64,000 nt of DNA. Origin: Trichobilharzia regenti (taxonomy: Eukaryota; Platyhelminthes; Trematoda; Strigeidida; Schistosomatidae). Position 1 is the first letter of the stretch. The number at the start of each line of letters is the position of its first letter. The notes below the pieces were generated by a model. The model saw only the letters and a program-made list of their open reading frames with translations, did not search any database and was not told where the DNA came from. The stretch spans positions 63,026,440-63,090,439 of the forward strand of contig OX235262.1 in NCBI GenBank assembly GCA_944472135.2, given 5' to 3'. Positions 35,526-46,344 of the stretch are shown here, one piece after another. The translations under genes and the position numbers were made by a program.

Positions 35526-35744
35526 ATCCCTACTAATCAATACTTTAATATCAATGAGATGCTCACTAGCGACTGGCCCCATTCAAGCAGGTAGTTACCT
35601 GGGGTTCTAGTAAGAAGTCGTAACCAGTAGGATGCAGCAGGTCGGGTGTGAGGACAAATACTCGCCAAAGACATTGGCTAGTGGTCGCGCTATTTCGTGA
35701 ATTGGCAGAAGTTGGAATTCATGGGCCGTTGGATCGGGTCCCAG

Positions 35745-35870
35745 TGGCTTAATAGTCTACGGGCTCGTTAGCCTTGTAACCAGAAGGTCCTAGGTTCGAA
35801 TTTGTCTGTATAGTAACTAAAGTATCTAGGGTGGCCTTGATTGAAGATCGCTAGCGTTTAAATTAAAATG
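35745..35870 (+). repeat. tRNA-like repeat head
   Basis: GGTCCCAGTGGCTTAATAGT, then a B-box-like GGTTCGAATTT, resemble a Pol III promoter of an Sm-alpha or tRNA-derived SINE. No hammerhead boxes follow. It is not a functional tRNA, because no acceptor stem can be closed. Confidence 0.45.
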
Positions 35871-36159
35871 CATGCTCTAAAATTAGTTTTATACACCATC
35901 AACTGAGTAACTGGACTTAAATTCTACTTGATCTACGTATAGATTAATTCACATAAAATATGAGTTGAAATAACAGTAGAAAACTAAACTATATATTTGA
36001 AGCTCTTCAATTTGATATAAGTTGTGAACAGCATCTTATTAAGGTTTCAGTCATAATGCACTGATTAACTAAGGTTTCGGGTCAAAAACACTTTTCCGTT
36101 ATATTCTGCTGCGTTGTGTAGTTTGTTGTTGTTCGTGTTGTTAAAATTTGCTACAGCTC

Positions 36160-36870
36160 AGACTTCTTGCTATTCCCTTGGGTTCCAGGTGAAATGTGGA
36201 GTTTCAGTAGTACATCTCCATGTCATTCTGCTCTCTGCTATCCTCTTTAGCTGGCTCCACGATTGTCCATAAGCTTTCATATTTTCCTCACACAATCTCC
36301 CCTATGACATCCTTGGACAACCAACTTGTTGTTTCCCTTCTGAGTTCGACCCGATAGTCTGGCATGTGATGTTACTCAAGAGCCTTGTCATATCTATGAC
36401 CGATCTAAATTTCCCTCTGCCTATTTGTTATGTGATAGATTCTTGGTTCGTTCGTTGTCAGAGTTCATTTTTGCTGATGCTCTCTGGCCGTCTAACCTTC
36501 ATTTTGGAGGCAGCAAAGACAGTTGTTCATGATAGTCTGGAGTGAGCTGTTGGAAATGCTTCCCGTGAAGCAAACACATCAAATCTCTGCAGCATACAAA
36601 AGCACTGATTTTATATTGGGGTTGAAAATCCGAATCTTGTTCTTTATGCTGAGTGCAGTAGATTTCCACGTTAATTTCATAGTAGTCAAGGTCGATCTTG
36701 GTTCTCTCATCCTGTCTGGCTTTGATATCTTCATCCGTGTCTTCTGTAGTTAAAACGATGCTACCTACATAAATGAAAGAGATGACTTCCTTCAAATTTC
36801 TCCTGTTGATAGTGATTGGTGCTTAGGTATCTTCATCATCTCTGTCTTTTCTATGTTCAGACTTGAATAT
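36160..36870 (-). mobile_element. Decayed non-LTR family X (copy C)
   Basis: Minus-strand translation shows VISFIYVGSIVLTTEDTDED, then IKARQDERTKI and a CTQHKEQDSDF block. These match the region after the catalytic site in copies A and E. The 3' end near 36180 carries the family tail (TTCCCTTGGGTTCCAGGTGA on plus). It is 5'-truncated, and the best frame is 98 codons at 36499-36795. Confidence 0.8.
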
Positions 36871-37044
36871 TCAGTATTGAGAAAAAGAGGAAAAAGAATG
36901 CTAACCACAAGTGATTTGTTGGTCATCAAGCTACTTAAAAATCATATACCTGGCAATAATTCATAACTAATTTCTGAGAATCATTGATACTACTTGGTTC
37001 CCTAAACTTCGGTAAGTGAGATAGGTTTGAATCTCTAACTTAAT

Positions 37045-37165
37045 AACAATAATTTGCTTTATTCCGAAACAGTACTTGAAAAATCATAATTAACACTTAT
37101 AACATAGTAGGGGGTTTTCAGCATTTGGTACAATATTGCATCTAATTCACCAGAGAACGGCAAAA
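37045..37165 (-). repeat. 3' tail fragment of family Z
   Basis: On minus: TTAGATGCAATATTGTACCA, AATGCTGAAAACCCCC, then AAGTACTGTTTCGGAATAAA and a degraded (ATT)n tail. This aligns with the 3' UTR end at 16505-16612. It is only the last 120 bp. Confidence 0.65.
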
Positions 37166-38990
37166 GCAGAAAATAATATTCAAGTATTGGTTTGTAGGGA
37201 TTTGATTGGTTGGTTACAGGATTCCTTCATGAGCTGACATTAGTTAGAGAACCATTGGAAAACCTGCAGGGAGTACTGGACAGCTGTTTCGTCCTACTTT
37301 GGGATTCTTTATCAGTACGCGCCCACAGTACTTTGATAAGGATTGAAGTTATCTAAACCACAGTAAATGCGTACATATGTATGTGTATCAACCTTTCCGT
37401 TAGTATTAATCAGAGAAATAGGTAATGCATGACCGTATCCTAACTACTAGAAATAGTGCAGATTTGTTTATTTGCTCTATATCACTTTTGTATTTAACAG
37501 ATCACATTTGCTGGTTTGAATATATTTCATTTTACAAAAGAAGTCACAGCTTACACTTGATTGTATCATTTTCATAATAGGCTAAGAATCTTCAATGTAT
37601 CTGTTTCGGTTCTAAAAAAATATTTATGCAGACAGATATATTTCTTCATGTTACTCGCTAAATCTGTACATGGCATTTAAATACATTTTAACAACACTCA
37701 GGTAGTGAAAAGTAATGGTAAACGGCTGTTGAAATCAGTGTCACGATAAACGTGGTTATTAGAATATATCTTTAGGACTTTTGCTGAACGTATCAGCAGT
37801 AGCTTGGAGAATACTTCTGTTGCAAAATGTTCATTTTGTATTTCAGTTTTTCTGGATGGTCGAAAGTAATGATACTATTTTGCATTCTAAATGCAGATTA
37901 GGTATGACACGGTTAAATGATAAGCCGAGTGACAGTATAATGTACTACACCGTGATCTGACATAAGATATTGTGAGTTAATTTGTAGAAATATCTGATCT
38001 CTTTTATCTGTGAGTATCAAAAAGAACAAATCCCAGGTTTACGGTGACTTGGAGACTAACTTCTGAAGTTTCACGTGTGATAAATGCGTTACTCCATTTT
38101 TACAGTCATGCTGACTTAACTGATAATACGTTAAGCACTTTAGCTGATGGATGTGTGGATTAAACATACTAGTGTTGAAGTAAAGATACTCAAATTGTCA
38201 TCTTAGTGTATTTTTACCTTAAAACTGAACTCACATATAAATAAAGTTGAATTACAAGATAGAAAGCTTATTATTGTAGAGTAATAAGTAATAACAGTTG
38301 ATAACAAAATCCCGCATACTTATTACTTTATCATTCTAAAACTTTTAATGCGAGAAATATCACAGATGCATTAGTTTCAGTGTGTGAATCATAATTTTAA
38401 ACACATTTGTTTTGTTTTTAAATTTTTAATTTAAACTCTCTTCATTGAAACAACTTTCCTTAACTTTTGATAAAGTGCTCAGTTCCCATTGGTCGTCCAC
38501 ATTTTATCACTTTTTATCTCATATGTCTTCACTCAATGACAGTATATAGGTACTGAATGAGTACACTATTCTCAAATGTATACCATTTTATCTAGATCAG
38601 TCAGCTAGATCTAGGTAATCTAAATACTTCAACTAACTTTTCAGATAAACTAGTCCTCAGAGCCTGTCGATGAAACTGATTCATCCTGAACAAGAAAGTC
38701 ATCTATTGAGAATGTAATTCCATTTTAGCCGACCACATCTGAAAACTAGGCTTAATGTTTTCGAACTACGGGTCATATTCAGAACCGTAATACACCCGGG
38801 GAATTTCTTAAGCTCTCTTCTTTATACCACTTCCACATACTGACACTTTAAGAACGTTGCCATCAATTTAAGTTTTTCCTTCTTTTTTCCAAAGGTTAAG
38901 TTTTATGAAACAGATTAATCAAGTTTTGAACAATACATGAAGGTGAACTGAAAAGTCTTTTTATACTTATAGTGTAACTGTTATCTGACT
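37166..38990. other. Collagen intron 1, nothing seen
   Basis: 1.8 kb of AT-rich sequence without a recognised feature on either strand. Confidence 0.65.
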
Positions 38991-38994
38991 ATCA

Positions 38995-39345
38995 CTGGTG
39001 GTTTGTTTAAATCAACGGGCTACCTAACTATCCATCTATTAAAATGCATCTTATTTGCTCTATTTCATGTTATTTTAATTATCCATTTACATCTTTGAAT
39101 TGCAATCTATACTCATACCTATTTTGAAACAGGCTTCAACCCACTACTATGAATTTTTTAAAGGAAATTATGAAAAAGCAGTACAGGTTCTTAGACCGTG
39201 CTTTGGCATATGAGATATTACGGATTATCAATATACCTGAAGATTCTGTAATAGGAATAGATACTTTGCAATAGAACATACTGAGAATTCTGTCATATAT
39301 ATTAACATATTTTTCAGAATAAAGTTATTACTACTATTATTACGT
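38995..39345 (+). repeat. Interspersed repeat family W, copy 1
   Basis: It shares blocks with 40195-40440 and 50165-50535: GGGCTACCTAACTATCCATC, AAAATGCATCTTATTTGCTC, TTCAACCCACTACTATGAAT, GGAATAGATACTTTGC, and a tail TTTTCAGAATAAAGTTATTA then (CTATTA)n. The AATAAA plus short-repeat tail suggests the 3' end of a non-LTR element, class unknown. Confidence 0.65.
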
Positions 39346-40194
39346 TATTTATCTACGTATGAAAGCAGAATATGCAAAATATACTCTGCATACCATTGGT
39401 TAAACATAGCTCTTGTTCAAGAGTCTTATGTTAGCTCATTTAACGTTACGTTTTGTGATCAAGGTTATATGCAGAAAGACCATTTCACTGAATGTCTTCT
39501 GTGATCATTTAGGTTTTCAAATTTCCTCTGAATAAGTTCCAGACTTGATTATTCACTGAATAACTGATCTAATCACATTATGTGGATATATATACACAAA
39601 TAATTCGATTATCATACATATTACGTGAGGAGTAACAGAACTGTCCCGCTGCTTAACACGTCTAGGTAGAAAGAAATTCAAATTCTATGAGATCCTTGCA
39701 GAGTCTGCACCACTATTGATTTCTACTAGAAATCACGACGAAAACATACATCAGTTTATTAGCGGCTATTAGTTCTTCAAAACAAGATAACTTTACTTAA
39801 ATGATGCAGAAGAGAAAAGAAAAGTACTGATGAGGTTTGTTGTCATCATCAGTGATCTTCAGCAACTCCAGCCGTGAATAAACATACGTTGACTAGTTGT
39901 ATTATACTCTTAAATTTGCGTATTACAACTGTAATATTTATCGCGTATACTCAGAATTACTTATTTTCTCAAAACGACTTGAACGATATTGATAATGAAC
40001 ACTTTCTGAACCATATAACGCATGTTCTCTAGGTCCCGTCAGCAAAACTCATAAGATACTAGATACATTCAAAAATCTACTAGTCATTCTTACTTACTCT
40101 GGTGATTGATACGACTAAGGCAGACTTGTTTTGTCTGCCTGATGTTACTTTGATAAGAAGTTGACAAAAGCTGAAATTAAAACTTTTGCACTTA
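39346..40194. other. Collagen intron 1, nothing seen
   Basis: No recognisable feature. It separates two family W copies. Confidence 0.6.
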
Positions 40195-40440
40195 CAGGAC
40201 TTGAACAATAAGCTAAGTAATACTAGTCGACAACATGGCATCCTGTTTAAATCACTGGGCTACCGGAATTCTCATTCATTAAAATGCCTGAAGTCTTCTG
40301 CGTTTCTTATTCTTTTAATTATACCATACAGACTCTACATAAACTCGCGCGCCTATATAGTTGGCTTCCACTAGACGCTGTGCAACTCTGGGGAGAAATG
40401 AAGAAAAACCTTACAGAATTGACTGTCTTCTAATATACAG
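40195..40440 (+). repeat. Interspersed repeat family W, copy 2 (no tail)
   Basis: It has the family blocks CTGTTTAAATCACTGGGCTA, CCGGAATTCTCATTCATTAA, AATGCCTGAAGTCTTCTGCG, and a plus-strand frame of 62 codons without a domain. It lacks the terminal AATAAAG tail seen in copies 1 and 3. Confidence 0.6.
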
Positions 40441-41159
40441 CAACGCTGAGTCACATAATATACTTCAGATAATTACTTTATAAGTAAACACTGCATGAAG
40501 AGGGAATATTTTAGAACTAAATACTCTGATTATTTCTGCGGTACATGTTCACATATTGTTTCAAATAAGGCTTTATTATTAAAAGATACTGTGAAGACAA
40601 TAACTATGCAGAATTTATACGTTATACTACTTTTCCCTAACTTAAATTAAGGGAATCTCACTGAAACTGATACTGTTATATAATGATAGATAAGTTACTT
40701 TAATTTTACTTGTGGTAAAATAAAATCAAGCATTACCTAGCAATTCATAATCACTTCAAATGTTTATCAGCATTTTCTCAGCTTGAGGGAAGAATCGACT
40801 GAAATTAACTTTTATAATAGTCTGTTTCACTCGTAATTCTTTTGAATTTTACTATTTAAACGTTTAGGGTATCCTGTGAAGGTTCGATCTCGGCTTATCT
40901 AACTATTTTACATGAATCATAAAGTTGCTTGTTATAATTCACTTGACTGACTTAGAAATACTACAGGGGAGTAGTGAACTGGTGATTACGAACTTTAATC
41001 AGACGGTTGACAGTTAGAAAGAGGTAAGTAATTATCCTACCTCACGGAAGGTATTTTCAAGCTATCAGGGATCTTTATACAGTTATGATATACATAACTC
41101 AAGTAGTCCCAATGAGCTGTAGTGAAGACACGTTAAAAATAACAGTAAATAACCATGTC

Positions 41160-41386
41160 GTGGCACAACGGTTAGGACGCTCGCCAACCATGCAGGTGGT
41201 CCGGAGTTCGATTCGCACATGACGCACTCCTTTACCTCGCTAAGCCAGTAATAATACTAGTACAGAGGGAAGGTTGGGCATGAGGCTAGCAACCTTATCC
41301 CGTAAAAATAAACACCACACCTACAGAAACCTTAGGCCTCTAGCCTGAAGCCCTATGTTCACTTGGAACGTGAAGGATAAAAAAAC
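41160..41386 (+). mobile_element. SINE-B copy with target duplication
   Basis: Head GTGGCACAACGGTTAGGACG, B box GAGTTCGATTC, family body (CCAGTAATAATACTAGTACA) and 3' end GAAGCCCTATGTTCACTTGG, AACGTGAAGGATAAAAAAAC. CCATGTC flanks it at 41153-41159 and 41387-41393. Confidence 0.9.
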
Positions 41387-41649
41387 CCATGTCAAAACTA
41401 GAATACACCTAGAGTAATGGAAATAGGTTAACTGGCAAATACTCAAATTTCGTTTAATCGGAATTTGATTAATACTCCAGCGATCCTCTAACTAATACAC
41501 ATTGGTGACGATTTCTATATTATAGCAAAATAAATAGTTATTATTGAAAACCTCAAAAGCCCTTCTGACTGTAGGTAAATAGTACTTTAAAACAAATCCA
41601 ATATTTATTTGCTTTAAACCGTCACTTTCATAAATTTCTTTTCAACGAC

Positions 41650-42150
41650 TTCATTTTCGAGCTTGTGTCCACATCTATGTGCATTTACTCTTTTACCTGC
41701 TCCTGTGGAGCTGATTATATTGGACGTTGTAAGCGTACTCTCCGAAAACGTGTAGCTGAACACTATCCGGTTTGGTTAACGAAAGGCGAACGTAGAACAT
41801 CTAATTGTGATCACCTGTTACAGTCTGGTTATTTAGCCCCACGTGATTCATTCTTCAAGGTTATCTACATGGCAAGATTGAATCACTCCAAAAGTTTACG
41901 TTTTCTTCACTTATGCATAGCCGAAGCTTTAGCTATACATGAACAGAAACCTAAATTATGTGTTCGAAAACGTTTTGTCAAACCACTTTCTTTACCTTGG
42001 TCATAGTAATGTTCTTTCTAGTTTTTATTTTATTTTACCACTTGAATTCATTCCACTTCGCTTTACATCTTTATTCTTATCGTAATCGTACTCCTAATTT
42101 TTTTTTAAATTTTAGACAACGCTTGACAATTTTTTTTAAAATATTTTTGG
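41650..42150 (+). mobile_element. Penelope-like element 3' fragment (GIY-YIG)
   Basis: 5'-truncated Penelope-like copy retaining the GIY-YIG endonuclease end and 3' flank. The coding part is listed separately (41665-42006). Followed by a T-rich stretch and then a SINE-B insertion. Confidence 0.8.
41665..42006 (+). pseudogene. GIY-YIG endonuclease end of Penelope-like element
   Basis: The 113-codon frame reads MCIYSFTCSCGADYIGRCKR, then TLRKRVAEHYPVW, SNCDHLLQSGY, and a C-terminal AEALAIHEQKPKLCVRK. Y-x-F-x-C-S-C-G-A-D-YIGR, the Arg of KR-x-L-x-x-R and the EH are the GIY-YIG signature that follows the reverse transcriptase in Penelope-like elements. The transcriptase itself is missing here. 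Compare the longer copy at 51925-53640. Confidence 0.85.
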
Positions 42151-42249
42151 TATAAATTCACTTATAAAACAATCTTTAATAATTTTGTAATCCATCCTTT
42201 TCAACTATACCCCGTATAACATTTTAATTATCGTTATGCTTATCACTAA

Positions 42250-42479
42250 CCGATTCCTTCACGTTCCCAGTGGAATATAGGGCCTCAAGCTAGTGGCTTG
42301 AAGTTTCTGTAGCAGTATTTATTTTTACAGGATGAGGTTGCTAGCCTCATGCCCAACCTTTGCTATTTACCGGCGTTTTATTACTGGTTTGGCGAAGTAA
42401 AGGAGTGCGTCGGTCGGCGATCGAACCCCGGACCATGTGCATGGTCGACTAGTGTCCTAACCACTGTGCCACCGACGCA
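42250..42479 (-). mobile_element. SINE-B copy with 11-bp target duplication
   Basis: On minus: head GTCGGTGGCACAGTGGTTAG, B box GGGTTCGATC, family body, and 3' end GGCCCTATATTCCACTGGGA then ACGTGAAGGAAT. CTTATCACTAA flanks it exactly at 42239-42249 and 42480-42490. It inserted next to the Penelope fragment, about 300 bp from collagen exon 1. Confidence 0.93.
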
Positions 42480-42782
42480 CTTATCACTAATATATGTATA
42501 TTCACTGAGCAATTATTTAGTGTCAGTTAATAACTTTTTCTTTAATATAAATACGACTGTACAGCTTGAAAATGAAGTCGATGAAAAGAAATTTCTCACT
42601 GAACAAAAAACTGTGTTTTTACTTATGAATAAATGGGTACTTTTTGTGACTTTCATAAATGACAGTTTAACCAAGAACATTGAATAAATGACAAAAAAGT
42701 GGATGCATCATTTTAAAAATACACAAGCACGCACACACACAAACACCAATAAATAAGAATTAGTAATAATAATAGTACTTAC

Positions 42783-42972
42783 CCTGAGGTGCTGTTTGTA
42801 ATCTGCCCAGGAGAGCATTCACAGGATTACAGCATAAGAGAAATATTCCCACAAATCCGACTAGATATACGTAGAATCGATTAGTAGGAATCCGACAAGT
42901 GGAATTCATAAAGTGTGATACAGACACCTTGAATTTAGTCTGTTTATGGGGCTCTAAGAATAGAGCACCCAT
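42783..42972 (-). CDS. Type V/XI-like fibrillar collagen, exon 1 (signal peptide)
   Basis: This 190-nt first coding exon runs from ATG at 42972 to CAG-G before the donor GTAAGT. It is phase 1 and fits exon 2 (Q-G-TLDILRAV). A hydrophobic core FYVYLVGFVGIFLLCC is followed by NPVNA-LLG, a plausible signal-peptidase site. From the first ATG the core lies at residues 33-48. A second ATG at 42909 (MNSTCRIPTNRF) gives a more usual signal peptide with the core at 12-27, so the true start may be there. The protein would be secreted into the extracellular matrix. Confidence 0.85.
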
Positions 42973-44555
42973 TACACCTTACTAATATTATTGTTAGTGT
43001 TGATTTTGATTACTTATTATTTTTTTGTTAAAAAAAGAGAGAGTTAAAAGACAGTTTACTGCTTATTATGATTATGATTATTATTGCCTAATTCTGCTTA
43101 ACAGATATTGTGCCTATGAATATATAAAATCTGTGTCCAATACCAGCCAATGCATATTTATGTAGGCATCACCTACCTACCTACCTACCTCATTCACTCA
43201 CTCACTCCCCCTCTATCTATCTATCCATCTGCACCGATTCACACACACACACACAGGCTTAGTTTCGTAATTCAAGTGTGCCAGTACACATAATAGTGGA
43301 CAAATATGTACAACAGGCCTATTAGTAAGCTAAAAACAAACAAACAAATAAATAAGCGATGAATCTCTAGGCTTATTCTTTTTTTACATCAGCCTACAAA
43401 AAAAAAATTAATACATTTTTATCCTTCAAAGATATTTGCTTTCAAGGTTATTCAAATTTGATAGTTTCGACCTGTCTTTTGTCCAACCTTGTATAGAGAA
43501 TAGTGTATAAAAGGCACATATCCTTCCCTATACCATTTAATATACACACAGAAAATTGAAACTGGAACTTCAAGCCTCCTCCATTTGATTGTATTCGTTG
43601 AAACAAAAAATGCATACAACAAAATTACCTTAATAAGGGGGGGGGTGTACTAGAGTGATGAAGAATGAGGGGGCTGTAGAGTAAATGCTAATAGATGTGC
43701 CCAATAATAGCTAGTATGAAAACAAGGAACAAATAAAAGTATTCACCTATATACACAAGTTTACACAAGGATGTTTGCGTGCATACGTCGTTGCACACGT
43801 GTGTATAATGGTTTTAAGCTTAGTAAAGTATGTCTTTGTCTTTGAGATTGAAAAAATTTGTCCAAAATATGGAACAATTAACAATCTTGTTGTACTACAT
43901 CAGACACGCACATACACACACACACAGTTGATTCACCTTAGAACTCAGTGATGACTATATCCAGTCGGAGAGATATAAACGAATAACTGAATCTTTTATA
44001 TCAGAACACAAAACTATTCATCTTAATATGCCAGTTTTATCTATTAGTGAAGTAATAAACATGTTCTCCTCTTCTCTTTCTTTCAGTTCAACTACAGTTC
44101 CAAAAGGAAAGCGAATATCTGGCGTCCAAAACATTACTTTATGAAATGTCAGTTCAGGGTATTGATTCAATATCGGTTAAATGTTAATTCTTTACTTCAT
44201 GTTGTCCAAGGAAAGCGAATGACATTAGGCGTTTGTAAATGTGAATGTGTGTACTAAATTAAATTGTTTTGTATTGTATTCAATATTATTTTATTTTTGC
44301 TTGTCAGACAATCAGTACCGGTCAGCACAAAATTGTTTACGTATAGATGAATCTCTTCTTTTTAGCTGGAAGGTAATTACTTCGAGGAAAAAATATTCTC
44401 TTTTATCAAAACGTATGCAAAATCCATAACTGAAAGCAGTAGGTATGTTGAACACATTATTGGATTCATACATGTGTAAAATTTGGGCACTGTGGTAGTA
44501 AGTAATTCCATATTAGTTTGTTTATTAGATATATCACACAGTGAGGGAAACAGTA
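42973..44555 (-). promoter_or_regulatory. Presumed upstream region of the collagen gene
   Basis: This is the sequence 5' of collagen exon 1. It has T-rich and A-rich tracts (43015-43045), microsatellites (43165-43256) and a G8 run near 43637. No TATA box, initiator or upstream non-coding exon can be assigned with confidence. The regulatory role is inferred from position only. Confidence 0.35.
43165..43256. repeat. Compound microsatellite
   Basis: Consecutive runs of (CCTA)n, (CTCA)n, (CTAT)n and (CA)n, about 200-280 bp upstream of the collagen start codon. Confidence 0.95.
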
Positions 44556-44568
44556 TTATTTACTGGAT

Positions 44569-44602
44569 GACGTTTCGAACAAAATTTATTGTTCATAATC
44601 AT
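44569..44602 (-). other. Hammerhead-like GAAACGTC motif with 6-bp stem
   Basis: On minus: ATGATTAT, then GAACAA (44594-44589) and TTGTTC (44582-44577), which pair perfectly around a 6-nt loop, then GAAACGTC (44576-44569). The GAAA box, the stem II position and the GTC cleavage triplet of a minimal-stem-III hammerhead are present. The CUGANGA box is degenerate with one extra base. Confidence 0.45.
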
Positions 44603-44799
44603 ATCATGGATTATAATCACACGACTTCGAAACTTGAGTTTTATTGTTTTCTTAGTTCTCTCCTATTTGTCGTCGTAGGGGTAGTAGAATTTTCCAGATA
44701 TCTGGGTGGACACGTGTTGAATCATTCCTATTACACGTATTTGCACTTGATTCGATAAACAAAGCTTCTGTTATCAATCTTTCCCTCCACCTTGTGACA

Positions 44800-45450
44800 T
44801 TAATTTTAAAACTACCCTGCCGATAACTGCTACCTTGTCGTGGTGGTCGGGCTGGAATACCGTAATGACCCAACATGCTAAACTGACTGGGACTCTGTCC
44901 CTGCAGGTCCTACCATGTCAGGAAGGTTGTTTGGATAGCGGTTAAACTAAAAGCAGTTACCATGGGGTACATAGGCTCCAGTATCCAATGGATCACATGG
45001 CGTATGAACCCATATGGGTCACCGGCAACCATGGAAATGGATGCTGCTCCGCTGCCTTGCGGATTAGACTCCAAGTCAAAGGCTCGGGGGTTGGTCCCTT
45101 GATAAAACCACCTGCTTCGGTCTGGGCGCCCGGGCAGTATCTCAGCCCTCACACAATGAATTGAATAAAGCAACAAATAATCAATGAAACTTATCGCGTG
45201 CTATTACACGTGTTGCAATTTCCTTCTTTCTTTCCTTCCCGATGATAGTTAACGAATACTGTTTGATCTTGTTAAGCATGACTGTTTTCCTTCCAGATGA
45301 AGTTCTTTATCCATTCTCTACTTATATATTTTTTTTCTCTTTTCTTTTTTTCTTTTGATCTATGTTGTTTTATTATTGTGTGGCGCATCCTTCATGGTGC
45401 CATATTGTACCAAGTTTTTGTGCGTTTAAATAAATAAATAAATAAAACTG
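44800..45450 (+). repeat. Unclassified retroposon-like repeat with (AAAT)n tail
   Basis: A GC-richer block (about 44805-45175, for example CCTTGTCGTGGTGGTCGGGC and GGGCGCCCGGGCAGTATCTC) differs sharply from the AT-rich flanks. It ends in TTTTTGTGCGTTTAAATAAA and an (AAAT)n run at 45426-45447. Composition and tail suggest an inserted retroposon. I do not recognise the family, and the two parts might be separate elements. Confidence 0.5.
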
Positions 45451-45544
45451 TCATCTTATCCATCCACCTTATTGTAAGGTGTGTGTAATTGCTTGTAGGG
45501 CTATAGGTGGACTATTCTCTAGATTTCTTATTCGGGTTTAGATT

Positions 45545-45645
45545 TTTATGCTCGTCTAGTCTGACTGCCCCTGTTCTACTACTTTGACCTATGTATTTGA
45601 CCTGACAATCATTACAGGTTATTGATCCAGTCAGTCTATAAATGA
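45545..45645 (-). pseudogene. GIY-YIG fragment of a Penelope-like element
   Basis: Minus-strand translation gives IYRLTGSITCNDCQVKYIGQ then SSRTGAVRLDEHK. C-x-x-C spaced before KYIGQSSRTG and the EH match the GIY-YIG domain of Penelope-like elements. It is about 30 codons long and isolated. It belongs to a subfamily (CxxC, GQSSR) different from the copies at 41665 and 53200. Confidence 0.7.
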
Positions 45646-46344
45646 TAGTTAATCGGTTATAAAGTTTGTATCTTATTTAAATTTAAATAGACGTATATTT
45701 TTTTATTGTAAGCAGAGAACTCAGACACTGATGGAGAATACCATTCAGACGGTTTTATTGCTCTCTAAGGTTAGATTTTATAAAAGAAAAAGAGACTTCA
45801 CCATCATATCATCTGTCTTCTTCATCATCTTGTGAGAAAGAAGTGCCATAAAATGTTTACGTTCTGAAATTAGAATGAATCTCCTAGTTCATTTATGAGG
45901 CAATCTGAAAGTAATTAGAAATATTTGAGGAATGATGTTTAGACTCAAAATTCATTCATTGTAAACAATGTAAACGTCTACACTCTATAACTTGGTGTAT
46001 AAACACCCTTATTTTCTGTCTTTTTCAGAGCTTATTTGGACATACAAAACGAGAAAATAACTGATTAATAATCTTAGTGTATGTTAACGACAGAAAAGAT
46101 CAATAATCTGACAACGAAACACACATTTTGAGGAAATGGTAACACATTACAGACTGATTTCTGTCTCACAATACAGAACTTGTATGAATTCAGTTGGTTT
46201 TGTTCAGGTTCAATTTTGACAACTTCTAATATCCGTTATATATGACCAGACCAAGTTACCTTTTAACAGTTTGAAAAAATTTGGGTATTGGGCATATGAT
46301 ATTCATTATTATAAAAGTTTTTTTTCGATTTCCTAGTGAATGAA

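Noticed and set aside
42349..42687. 112-codon plus frame
   Set aside because: Its first third is the complement of the SINE-B at 42250-42479; the rest has no recognisable domain.
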